Of a stretch of DNA of 64,000 bases, positions 19,560 to 27,492 are shown piece by piece. Within the stretch, counting starts at the first letter, position 1. Every line of letters begins with the position of its first letter. The translations under genes were made by a program, and so were the position numbers. This DNA is from Elusimicrobiota bacterium (lineage in GTDB: Bacteria; Elusimicrobiota; Elusimicrobia; UBA1565; UBA9628): contig DMMY01000012.1 of NCBI GenBank assembly GCA_003452935.1, positions 55,745-119,744 of the forward strand. Direction: 5' to 3'. The notes beneath the pieces are model-generated. The model saw nothing but the letters and a program-made list of their open reading frames with translations. It was not told the DNA's origin and did no database searches.

Positions 19560-20686
19560 TGTCGGAATCGCGCGTCCGCATTCCGCCCGAGACCGCGGCC
19601 GCGTTGCGGCCCTTGGCCGAGGCGGCGCAACGCCAGGGCCTGCCCCTTTATGCCGTGGGCGGCTGCGTGCGCGACTGGCTGCTGGGCAGCAAGCATGTCG
19701 TTGACCTGGACTTGGTCGCTGAGGGCGACCCCGCGCCTTTGGCCCGGCTAGCGGGCCGGCTGGCCGGGGTCAAGCCCGAGGCTTTTGGAGAGTTCGGCAC
19801 CTGGCGCGTCAAAGGCCGGGAGCTGCGCGTGGATTTCGCGGCTTCGCGCCAGGAAGTCTATCCGGAGCCCGCCAGCCTGCCCAAGGTCAGCCCCGCGCCC
19901 TTGGAGCGCGATCTCTTCCGCCGGGATTTCACCATCAACGCCATGGCCGTGCGCCTGGATGGCGATGCGGCGGGCCGGCTCGTGGACCCTTATAACGGCC
20001 GGGGCGACCTGGCCTCGGGAATCTTGCGCGTTCTTCATCCGGCGAGCTTTCGCGACGATCCCACGCGGGTCTTTCGCGCCGCGCGTTTTCTCTGCCGCTT
20101 CTCCCTAAGGCCGGCGCCGGGTTTCGGCCGAATGGTCAAGGAGTCTCTTTATGGCTGCATAGCGGGCCGGCTCTCTCGCCACCGCATCGCGGCCGAACTT
20201 CTGCGCATACTCTCCGAGGACGATCCCTCCTGCGCTTTGCGCAGGCTCAAGTCCTGGGGTTATCTTGACTTGGTTCATCCCGACGCCCGGGCCCGGGTCG
20301 CGGGCCGCGGCGTGGAGGAGCGTCTGGGCTTCATGGCCTTGGCCATGGGGAAAAAGGGGGAGGAGTTCTTGCGTTCCTTGCCCGTGGAGCGCGGCTTGGC
20401 CCAGCGCATCCTTGAGGCGCTGCGCGCGGCGCGCCGGAAGGCTTCTCCCAGAGGCCGCCTGCCGCCTGAGTCATCGCGGATGCTGGCGCTGGCTTTTCCC
20501 CGGCTGCCCAAGACCGCGCTTCAGCCATTATTTTTGAGCGGCGATGACTTGCAGGCCGCGGGCCTTGAGCCCGGACCGGAGTTTCGCTCGCTTCTTGATG
20601 CGGCGGCCAAGGCGCAATGGCAAGGCCGGATATCCTCCCGCGGCCAGGCTTTGAAATGGCTCGGCGGCAGACTTCGCCGGCGATAG
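19559..20686 (+). CDS. CCA tRNA nucleotidyltransferase / poly(A) polymerase family
   Basis: Class II nucleotidyltransferase that adds or repairs the tRNA 3' CCA, or polyadenylates RNA. The catalytic head reads YAVGGCVRDWLLGSKHVVDLDLVAEGD (GG-x-VRD and the DxD metal pair). The flexible loop and neck motifs follow: RRDFTINAMAV, DPYNGRGDLASGILRVLHPASFRDDPTRVFRAARF. Length 375 lacks an HD domain, so it is either a short CCA enzyme or a PcnB-like polymerase; sequence alone does not decide. Translation is probably coupled to the CpXC gene through the TGATG overlap. Confidence 0.9.
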   Translation: MSESRVRIPPETAAALRPLAEAAQRQGLPLYAVGGCVRDWLLGSKHVVDLDLVAEGDPAPLARLAGRLAGVKPEAFGEFGTWRVKGRELRVDFAASRQEVYPEPASLPKVSPAPLERDLFRRDFTINAMAVRLDGDAAGRLVDPYNGRGDLASGILRVLHPASFRDDPTRVFRAARFLCRFSLRPAPGFGRMVKESLYGCIAGRLSRHRIAAELLRILSEDDPSCALRRLKSWGYLDLVHPDARARVAGRGVEERLGFMALAMGKKGEEFLRSLPVERGLAQRILEALRAARRKASPRGRLPPESSRMLALAFPRLPKTALQPLFLSGDDLQAAGLEPGPEFRSLLDAAAKAQWQGRISSRGQALKWLGGRLRRR

Positions 20687-20722
20687 CCTGCCACTCATCA
20701 GTATACGAGCGAGGGCATGCAA

Positions 20723-20750
20723 AGTTCCGGTTTTGTCGTGAGAGTTCCGG
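20723..20750 (+). promoter_or_regulatory. Direct repeat AGTTCCGG x2, 20 bp apart; leader of secreted HD gene
   Basis: AGTTCCGG occurs at 20723-20730 and 20743-20750, two helical turns apart, in the AT-richer 171-nt gap before the secreted HD-domain gene. A GTGCGCGCAC palindrome (20838-20847) and a CACAAT -10-like box (20845-20850) lie closer to the GTG start. A transcription-factor site is possible but unproven. Confidence 0.3.
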
Positions 20751-20857
20751 AGATGCGCCTGGGTCTTTCGACCTAATCGGCAGTAGATCAATATGTCATG
20801 ATTCTAGTGACCTAAGAACCCAGGAAAATACCAGATCGTGCGCGCACAATATCCAGC

Positions 20858-23392
20858 GTGCGAAGACTCATCGCGATCTGGTTGGCAGGATGTCTTTCCT
20901 TTTGGCCGCTGGTCCAAAATGGAGTGGCGGCCAGCGCGCCTGTAAAGATATCCGCTGCGGGAAATAGCTCCGCTCCGCCGCTTTGGGGCGCAATTTCTGC
21001 TCCATGGAAAGAAACTTTATCGGAGGTCTTTAAAACTTCGGGATTCCAGATCAATTTAGGCGGGATACTTCCATGCCCGGCTGCGAACCCGCGAGTTATT
21101 GCGCCTGACAGCAACGTCTGGGCGCCCGTGGTCGCCGAACTCGAGAAGAATTATACGGCGACAACTTTCCGGGCAAAGCCGGATTCCGCCGGCGTCTTTT
21201 TGACGGTCCTGGAAGGCGTTGTCCGTCATATGCAGGACGATGCCCGGAAACAGGCCGCTAGGGCTCTTTCCAAAAGGACCGCCACGCAGGAACTTCCCGG
21301 TATTTATCTTCGTCTCCGGCAGCTGCGGCAGTATCCCGTCTTCTTCAACGATAAGATGATGTCTCGCCTGGAGCATGCCTCGCGCGCGGCGCGGCGACGC
21401 TTCTGGGAAGACAGGAACTCGCGGGTCGCGGCCAAGGCCGACGGCATAGCCGTCGCCTTGGGCAAGGCCCCTGCCGACGCCGGCGTCGGCGGGACTGTTG
21501 ACGTCCAATCTTCGCGCAAGCTCATCCGCGGGCTCCGGAAATTTCCCCAAGAAATCGCGCCCACGGAAAAAAATCACCCGGATAAATCGAATGTTGATGC
21601 GAGCTTGTCCGGCGTCTCGCCCGAATCTGGCGGCGACTTGTTCTCTTGGGAAGCAGTTTTTTCTCTTTTGGAGCGTTTCAGAGGCGCTGAGGTTGCCTCG
21701 ATGGACATCAGCGTGTCGGCGGCTCTCGATCGTTCAGAGCTTGATGGCGTGGTAAACGGCCCGGATTTCGAGCCGCGCGTTTTATTGGAAGAATTGAAGA
21801 AGGATGATTTTCTGAAACGACAATATAACAAGAGCGTAGGCGTGGGGGAGGGATATACTTTGGAGCAGCACACGTTGATGGTGCTTGGACAATTCGAAAG
21901 GTATTTCAAGGCTGCTCTTCCTGGGAATGTCGATCGGGGATTCTTCAGGCTCGTTCTGGCCCTGCATGATATCGGCAAGCCGCGCGCAGTGGAGGACGGC
22001 GATAAGAGCAATCAACACGAGCATACCCGCGAAATCATGAGAACTTATCTGACCGGACTCCATTTTACGCCCTCCCAAATACGCATGGCCGTCGGCCTGA
22101 TCGACGGCGACCCCATCGGACCGTACATAAAGGGAGGAGACCTGTCGGCATATAAGTTCGAGATTCAAGTCATGGCAAAAAAAGCGGGCTTGGCCCCGGA
22201 TGTCTTTTTTGATTTGCTGCGGATTTTCTACATGGTCGATGCCGGAAGTTATACGGCCGATGCGGGGGGAAAGCCATCCCTTGATGACTTGTTCGTTTTT
22301 GATCACTCCAAAGAAACCGCGGATCTCGCGCCGCGCCTTGCGGCCAGGGTCAAGGCCTTGCAAGATAGCCTCATGAAAGCGCCTGCATCGGCAGTGAGGG
22401 ACCGGCCTGACGTCTCCGGCGAAATTGAGCTTCCTGAAACGGTTGACGGGCTGGCCCGGTGGTTGATGCTCCGTCAGGAAAAGCTTTTTGAAGCCCTCTT
22501 TGAAACCACGGGATTTAAGACTATCCAAGAATACGAGAAGATTTTCCTGGGATATGCCGCCCAAGGTAAAGTTGAAGAAAAGGGTCTGCGGATTTTTAAA
22601 CGTCTCAAATCCAATGATACTGAGGTGCGTATTCATATCCGACGGGACCGCCTATGGCCGGTATTGAAGGAAGGTTACAAGAATCGGGCCGAGGGCGGGA
22701 AAGGGAGTATCCAATCCGGTTTCTCTTCTAATCAAAATATCGTCGAAGGCGATTTTTTGGACTTGCCGCCCAAGATCATGGAGAAGCTTCCTCCGGAGAC
22801 GCGGCCCCATTACGGCATGCTGGGGCCGACGCCGCCGGAGAAATTCGACAAGGAACGATGGTTCGAGGAAGATCTTCCGACCGGTTATCGGGACAGCCGC
22901 AGAATTTTGGAAGAATTGGGGGATTTTGTCATTATCCTCGACCCGAAAGACTATAAAGATCGGTTGAGCTTGACTGCGGGCGACAGCGCCAATACCCTGC
23001 AGGATCGGCAAAGGGCCTGGAATTATGATGAAATTTATTTCGCGCGCCCTTCCATTTGGGATCAGCTTTTTGTTCCATGGAAATATCGGGCTATCCTGCT
23101 GCCGTTCTTTTTAAACGATTGTCAAGAATTCAGGCCGCTATATTTATATATTCCCGTCCCCTTTAAGGTTTTTCCGGAACTGGCTCGATGGCAAGTTGGC
23201 GCTCAGCCGCAAGGGCTGGGCCCAAACGCGGAATATTATGAATGCCAGATACTGGGGCGTGTGGATCGGATCAAGGCGATAGAGGTGCCCAAAGACCATG
23301 GCCTATCCGCGCAAGAGATCGCCAAGATCAAGGACATGGGCATAGAAGTTCGAGTCACCGATTGGTGCCAATGGCCTCCCGAAAGGCTTTAG
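20858..23392 (+). CDS. Secreted multidomain protein with HD phosphohydrolase-like domain
   Basis: An 844-residue exported protein starting at GTG. A signal peptide (RRLIAIWLAGCLSFWPLVQNGVAA) is followed by about 270 residues without recognisable homology. Then comes an HD-superfamily metal-binding region, LVLALHDIGKP (HD near 369) with QHEHTREIMRTYL. The last roughly 240 residues contain ETRPHYGML, DRLSLTAGDSANT, YYECQILGRVDRIKAIEV and GIEVRVTDWCQWP. By eye that spacing recalls DUF3626-type proteins, but I could not test it. Base composition is clearly lower in GC than the neighbours, which fits horizontal acquisition or a fast-evolving accessory gene. An exported HD hydrolase is unusual because its nucleotide substrates are normally cytosolic; an effector or surface role is speculation. 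Confidence 0.7.
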   Translation: MRRLIAIWLAGCLSFWPLVQNGVAASAPVKISAAGNSSAPPLWGAISAPWKETLSEVFKTSGFQINLGGILPCPAANPRVIAPDSNVWAPVVAELEKNYTATTFRAKPDSAGVFLTVLEGVVRHMQDDARKQAARALSKRTATQELPGIYLRLRQLRQYPVFFNDKMMSRLEHASRAARRRFWEDRNSRVAAKADGIAVALGKAPADAGVGGTVDVQSSRKLIRGLRKFPQEIAPTEKNHPDKSNVDASLSGVSPESGGDLFSWEAVFSLLERFRGAEVASMDISVSAALDRSELDGVVNGPDFEPRVLLEELKKDDFLKRQYNKSVGVGEGYTLEQHTLMVLGQFERYFKAALPGNVDRGFFRLVLALHDIGKPRAVEDGDKSNQHEHTREIMRTYLTGLHFTPSQIRMAVGLIDGDPIGPYIKGGDLSAYKFEIQVMAKKAGLAPDVFFDLLRIFYMVDAGSYTADAGGKPSLDDLFVFDHSKETADLAPRLAARVKALQDSLMKAPASAVRDRPDVSGEIELPETVDGLARWLMLRQEKLFEALFETTGFKTIQEYEKIFLGYAAQGKVEEKGLRIFKRLKSNDTEVRIHIRRDRLWPVLKEGYKNRAEGGKGSIQSGFSSNQNIVEGDFLDLPPKIMEKLPPETRPHYGMLGPTPPEKFDKERWFEEDLPTGYRDSRRILEELGDFVIILDPKDYKDRLSLTAGDSANTLQDRQRAWNYDEIYFARPSIWDQLFVPWKYRAILLPFFLNDCQEFRPLYLYIPVPFKVFPELARWQVGAQPQGLGPNAEYYECQILGRVDRIKAIEVPKDHGLSAQEIAKIKDMGIEVRVTDWCQWPPERL

Positions 23393-23460
23393 AGCAGCGC
23401 GGCTGGCCGTTATCGGAATGCTTTCGAGATTCGACATCTTGCCTCGTCCTCGCCGCGTCC

Positions 23461-23489
23461 TTGTTTGCCTCGGCGTAAAAGGCTAAGAT
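23461..23489 (+). promoter_or_regulatory. Sigma70-like promoter of trpS (TTGTTT-17-TAAGAT)
   Basis: TTGTTT (23461-23466) and TAAGAT (23484-23489) are separated by exactly 17 nt. The -10 box ends 7 nt before the trpS ATG at 23497, giving a predicted leaderless transcript. Confidence 0.55.
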
Positions 23490-23496
23490 AGACGCC

Positions 23497-24570
23497 ATGC
23501 CAGACCGTCGAGAGGTGGTGGTCTCCGGGATGCGCCCGACCGGGCGCCTGCATCTGGGCAACTATTGGGGGGCGCTCAAGAACTGGATCGCGCTCACGCG
23601 AAGCTACGACTGCTACTTTTTCGTGGCCGACTGGCACATGCTCACCACCGGCTACTCGGACACCGGTTCCCTTCAGGCCAACGTCCGCGAGATGGTCCTC
23701 GACTGGCTGGCCGCGGGCCTCGATCCGGCCCAATGCGTCATCTTCAAGCAGTCGGACGTGCCCGAGCACGCGGAACTGGCGCTGCTTCTGGGCATGGTGA
23801 CCCCGCTCTCCTGGCTCGAGAACAATCCCACCTGGAAAGAACAGCTCCAGGAGCTGGCCAAGACCAAGCTCAGCAAGGCGGTCGCGGGCGAGGAGCACGC
23901 GGCCGAGGAAGGGGGGGGCGCCTCGCGCTATGAGATACGCACCTTCGGGTTCTTGGGCTATCCCGTGCTTCAGGCCGCGGACATCCTCCTCTATCGCGGC
24001 GAGCGCGTTCCGGTGGGGCAGGACCAGCTTCCCCACGTGGAGCTCTCCCGCGAGATCGCGCGCAAATTCAACAGCGTCTACGGCCATGTCCTCCCCGAGC
24101 CCCAGCCTCTTTTGACCCGGACGCCCAAGGTCCCGGGCACGGACGGCCGCAAGATGTCCAAGTCCTACGGCAATACGCTCGACATCCGGGAGACGCCGGA
24201 GTCGCTCAAGGCCAAGATCATGTCCATGTACACCGACCCGAAAAAAGTCCGGGCCAACGACCCCGGCCACCCGGACCCCGGGCCGGACAATCCTCCCGGC
24301 TGCGTGGTTTACGCCCTGCATAAGCTTTATACCCCGGGCTGGGAGAAAATCGGCGAGGACTGCCGCGCCGGCCGCCTGGGCTGCGTGGCCGACAAGAAAA
24401 ACTTGATACAATCCGTGGAGAGGCCATTCGCCGACTTTTGCCGGGCGCGCGAAGGCTATGCGGCCAGTCCCGGCCGCATCGAAGAGATTCTCGCCGAAGG
24501 CGCCCGCAAGGCCCGGCCCGTGGCTCAGGCCACGCTGCAAGAGGTCCGCCGGGCCATGAGGGTCCTATGA
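23497..24570 (+). CDS. trpS: Tryptophanyl-tRNA synthetase
   Basis: Class I aminoacyl-tRNA synthetase charging tRNA-Trp. The HIGH-equivalent is HLGN (19-22, in RPTGRLHLGNYWGAL) and the KMSKS loop is GRKMSKSYGN (about 217-226). Additional family stretches: FVADWHMLTT, FKQSDVPEHAEL, VLQAADILLYRGERVPVGQDQLPHVELSREIARKFN. 357 residues, slightly longer than the usual 330. First gene of a tightly packed trpS-scpA-scpB-glgA-membrane protein run; its stop overlaps the scpA start in ATGA. Confidence 0.97.
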   Translation: MPDRREVVVSGMRPTGRLHLGNYWGALKNWIALTRSYDCYFFVADWHMLTTGYSDTGSLQANVREMVLDWLAAGLDPAQCVIFKQSDVPEHAELALLLGMVTPLSWLENNPTWKEQLQELAKTKLSKAVAGEEHAAEEGGGASRYEIRTFGFLGYPVLQAADILLYRGERVPVGQDQLPHVELSREIARKFNSVYGHVLPEPQPLLTRTPKVPGTDGRKMSKSYGNTLDIRETPESLKAKIMSMYTDPKKVRANDPGHPDPGPDNPPGCVVYALHKLYTPGWEKIGEDCRAGRLGCVADKKNLIQSVERPFADFCRAREGYAASPGRIEEILAEGARKARPVAQATLQEVRRAMRVL

Positions 24571-25304
24571 GCCATCAAATTCACCTGGAGATGTTCGAGG
24601 GGCCGCTCGACCTGCTTCTTTTCCTGGTCAAGCGCGACGATCTCGACGTGCACAACATCCCCATCGCCCATATCACCACCGAGTACCTGGCTTATCTCGA
24701 TCTCATGAAGGAGCTCAACCTCGACGTGGCCGGAGAGTTTTTGGTCATGGCCGCGACGCTGATGGGCATCAAGGCCCGGGCGCTTTTGCCCTCCCAAGCC
24801 GGAGAGGAGGAGGAGGCCGGGCCGGACCCGACGGCGGAGCTCAAGGCCAAGCTTATCGAGTACCAGAAGTTCAAGGCCGCGGCCAAGTTCTTGGAGACCC
24901 GGGCCGACGAGTTCAAGGACGTGTTCTACCGGGGCGTGCCCCATTTCGACGAGTCCGAGAAGAGCCTGGACCTGAATCTTTTCGACCTGCTCGGCAGCCT
25001 GCGCGAGATCCTCGATCGCGGAGAGACCGAGACCCGGGAAGTGGCGGGCGAGGAGTTCCCGATCGAGGAAAAGATGGCCAAGATACTTTTCTTCCTCGAA
25101 GGCCGGCCCTGCGTGAGTTGGGAGGAGATCTTCTCGGACGAGCGCAAGCGCCGCGGCATCCTCGCCTGTTTCTTGGCGATGCTCGAGTTGGTAAAGATGG
25201 AGAAAGTGTTCGTGCGCCAAGAAGGCAATCTCGGCCCCATCATGGTTCACAAAAAGGAGGTACGCGTCGATGTCCCAGACGCCAGCGTCGCCCCTGGAGG
25301 ATGA
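24567..25304 (+). CDS. scpA: Segregation and condensation protein A
   Basis: Kleisin subunit that bridges SMC heads in the chromosome-condensing complex with ScpB. The start at 24567 gives MSHQIHLEMFEGPLDLLLFLVKRDDLDVHNIPIAHIT, the standard kleisin N terminus. LDVAGEFLVMAATLMGIKARALLP follows, then an acidic linker, and a C-terminal winged-helix-like segment (FLEGRPCVSWEEIFSDERKRRGILACFLAMLELVKM) that contacts SMC. 245 residues. ATGA overlap with trpS and 35-nt overlap with scpB. Confidence 0.96.
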   Translation: MSHQIHLEMFEGPLDLLLFLVKRDDLDVHNIPIAHITTEYLAYLDLMKELNLDVAGEFLVMAATLMGIKARALLPSQAGEEEEAGPDPTAELKAKLIEYQKFKAAAKFLETRADEFKDVFYRGVPHFDESEKSLDLNLFDLLGSLREILDRGETETREVAGEEFPIEEKMAKILFFLEGRPCVSWEEIFSDERKRRGILACFLAMLELVKMEKVFVRQEGNLGPIMVHKKEVRVDVPDASVAPGG

Positions 25305-26007
25305 GGAGCTGCGCAAGCAGCTCGAAACGATTCTCTTCATCACCGATCATCCCCTGAGCCTGGAGGAACTGCGCAAGCTTACGGGAGTCAAAGATATGCC
25401 CCGCTTGGGAGCCCTCGTGGATCAAATCCGGCAGGGTTTCGAGGACCGGGCCAGCGCTCTTCAGCTCGTGGAAATCGCCGGCGGTTTCCAGATGGCCACG
25501 CGTCCGAGCTATGGCCCTCTCGTGCGCAAGCTTTTCGCCGAAAAAATGACCATGCGCCTTTCCACCGCCGCGCACGAGACCCTCGCCATCGTGGCGTATA
25601 AGCAGCCGCTCACGCGCGCCGAGGTCGAGGAGATCAGAGGCGTGGAGGTGATCGCGTCGCTGGAAACGCTGTTGGAAAAACGCCTGATCAAGGTGGTGGG
25701 CCGCAAGGAAACGGTGGGGCGCCCGCTCCTTTACGGAACGACCGCGGATTTTATGCGGCATTTCGGCTTGCGCAGCCTCGAGGACTTGCCTCCCATCGAT
25801 AATTTTAAAGCCGAGGAGCCGGGCGCCGCCCCGGCTCCGGCCGGGACGCCCGATCCGGGCGCGCCGGCGCCGGAGCCAAATGCGGATGCCCCGGCCCTGG
25901 AGATCGAGGCCCCCGCGCCGTCGGATTCGGTCCAGCCCGGGAGCGAAGCCGCGGCTGAGGCCGAGATCCCGCCTGCCGAAAGCCCGGAAAACGCTCTGGG
26001 GAGCTGA
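25270..26007 (+). CDS. scpB: Segregation and condensation protein B
   Basis: Dimeric winged-helix partner of ScpA in the SMC complex. Residues 1-180 are typical: LRKQLETILFITDHPLSLEELRKLTG, IAGGFQMATRPSYGPLVRKLF, RLSTAAHETLAIVAYKQPLTRAEVEEIRGV, LIKVVGRKETVGRPLLYGTTADFMRHFGLRSLEDLP. The last 60 residues are a Pro/Ala/Glu low-complexity tail, longer than usual. Start ATG at 25270 lies within the scpA 3' end, preceded by AAGGAGG, so it is translated independently or coupled. Confidence 0.96.
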   Translation: MSQTPASPLEDEELRKQLETILFITDHPLSLEELRKLTGVKDMPRLGALVDQIRQGFEDRASALQLVEIAGGFQMATRPSYGPLVRKLFAEKMTMRLSTAAHETLAIVAYKQPLTRAEVEEIRGVEVIASLETLLEKRLIKVVGRKETVGRPLLYGTTADFMRHFGLRSLEDLPPIDNFKAEEPGAAPAPAGTPDPGAPAPEPNADAPALEIEAPAPSDSVQPGSEAAAEAEIPPAESPENALGS

Positions 26008-26013
26008 CTGGTC

Positions 26014-27492
26014 ATGAGGATATTGCTGGCGGCCAGCGAGGCATTCCCTTTCTGCAAGACCGGCGGCTTGGCCGATGTGATCGGCACCTTGAGCCAGAAG
26101 TTGGGCGCGGCCGGGCATGACGTGGTCCTCTTCCTGCCCAAGTATCGGTCCATAGAGGCTGGGGCGCTGCAAGGCGGCATGGCCTATCCCTTGGATATAC
26201 CTCTGGGGGCGGGCTGCGTGCAGGTCTGGCTGCGCTACATGCAGTGGCGTTCGGTTTCGGTTCAGTTCATCGATTGCCCCCCGCTTTTCGACCGGGAGGG
26301 GCTTTATGGGGTCGACGGCCGGGATCACCCGGACAATGACGTGCGTTATGCCGTGTTCTCCCGGGCCGTCCTGGAAGGGGCCAAGGCCATGGGATTCAAA
26401 CCCGACATCGTGCATTTGCACGATTGGCAGACCGCCTTGGGCGCGGTTTATCTCAAGACCATTTATCGCCGGGATCCGTTTTTTTCCGGGACCGCCTCGG
26501 TCCTGACCGTTCACAACATCGCCTACCAGGGCTCCTTTCCCGCGCAAAGCCTCGTCAATGTCGGGTTCAAGCGCCGGCAGTTTCTGTCCGCCCAGGTGGA
26601 TGCTCCGTGCCGTGCCCGCGATGCGTCGGGCCGTTACAGTTTTCTCAAGGCGGGGTTGATCCATGCCGATTGGCTGACCACGGTGAGCCCCGCTTACGCC
26701 CGCGAAGTGCAGACCGCCGAGCGGGGGTTGGGACTGGAGACGGTGCTGCGCCGGCGCCGCAGCCGGTTGCAGGGCATCCTGAACGGCATCGACCTGGATT
26801 ACTGGAACCCGCAGAAGGACTCCTTGCTCCCATGCCGCTTTTCGATCCGGGACCTGGGGGGCAAGCTGGCCTGCAAGAAGAAGTTTCTCGCCGATCTGGG
26901 CCTCAGGGGCGGAGCCTCCCTGCCTCTGGTGGGCATGGTCGCGCGGCTGGACCGGCAGAAGGGATGGGATATGGCCATGGCGGTCCTCGGCTCCCGTCTG
27001 GGCAGATGCCGTTTTTCGGCCTTGGGGGAGGGCGCTCCGGCGTTGGTCGCGGCCGTGACGAAATGGGCCGCGCGGCACCCTGGCGCGGCTCGATACCTCA
27101 ACGGCTATCATGAAAATGTCGCTCACCGTCTTTACGCGGCTTCGGACATCCTGCTCATGCCTTCACGATTTGAGCCGTGCGGCCTGGGCCAGATGATAGC
27201 CATGCGTTATGGCTGCGTCCCGGTCGTGACGCGAACCGGAGGCCTGGCTGACACCGTGCGGGAATCCGAGCCGCAATCCAACGGCTTCGTGGCTGAGCCG
27301 GGAGACGCCCGGGATCTGGGCCGGACTCTGGACCGCGCCCTGGCCGCGTACCAGACCGCGGCTTGGCGGGATTTGATGCGCGCCGGCATGGAAGGGGATT
27401 TTTCCTGGGACCTTTCCGTGCGGCGCTATGTGGAACTTTACGGGCGCGCCGTTCAAAAGCGGCGGTCCGCGCCCAAGGCGGCCGGGAGCTGA
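26014..27492 (+). CDS. glgA: Glycogen synthase (ADP-glucose type, GT5)
   Basis: Transfers glucose from ADP-glucose to growing alpha-1,4-glucan. The N terminus MRILLAASEAFPFCKTGGLADVIGTL carries the KTGG substrate loop (about 15-18). DIVHLHDWQTAL, LTVHNIAYQG, WLTTVSPAYAREVQT and GILNGIDLDYWNPQKD mark the first Rossmann half. The second half has MVARLDRQKGWDM and PSRFEPCGLGQMIAMRYGCVPVVTRTGGLADTV. 492 residues, full length. It starts 6 nt after scpB and overlaps the following gene by one base. Confidence 0.96.
   Translation: MRILLAASEAFPFCKTGGLADVIGTLSQKLGAAGHDVVLFLPKYRSIEAGALQGGMAYPLDIPLGAGCVQVWLRYMQWRSVSVQFIDCPPLFDREGLYGVDGRDHPDNDVRYAVFSRAVLEGAKAMGFKPDIVHLHDWQTALGAVYLKTIYRRDPFFSGTASVLTVHNIAYQGSFPAQSLVNVGFKRRQFLSAQVDAPCRARDASGRYSFLKAGLIHADWLTTVSPAYAREVQTAERGLGLETVLRRRRSRLQGILNGIDLDYWNPQKDSLLPCRFSIRDLGGKLACKKKFLADLGLRGGASLPLVGMVARLDRQKGWDMAMAVLGSRLGRCRFSALGEGAPALVAAVTKWAARHPGAARYLNGYHENVAHRLYAASDILLMPSRFEPCGLGQMIAMRYGCVPVVTRTGGLADTVRESEPQSNGFVAEPGDARDLGRTLDRALAAYQTAAWRDLMRAGMEGDFSWDLSVRRYVELYGRAVQKRRSAPKAAGS

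Noticed and set aside
25240..27126. 628-codon minus-strand frame opposite scpB and glgA
   Set aside because: Shadow of GC-rich codons; both genes opposite are unmistakable.
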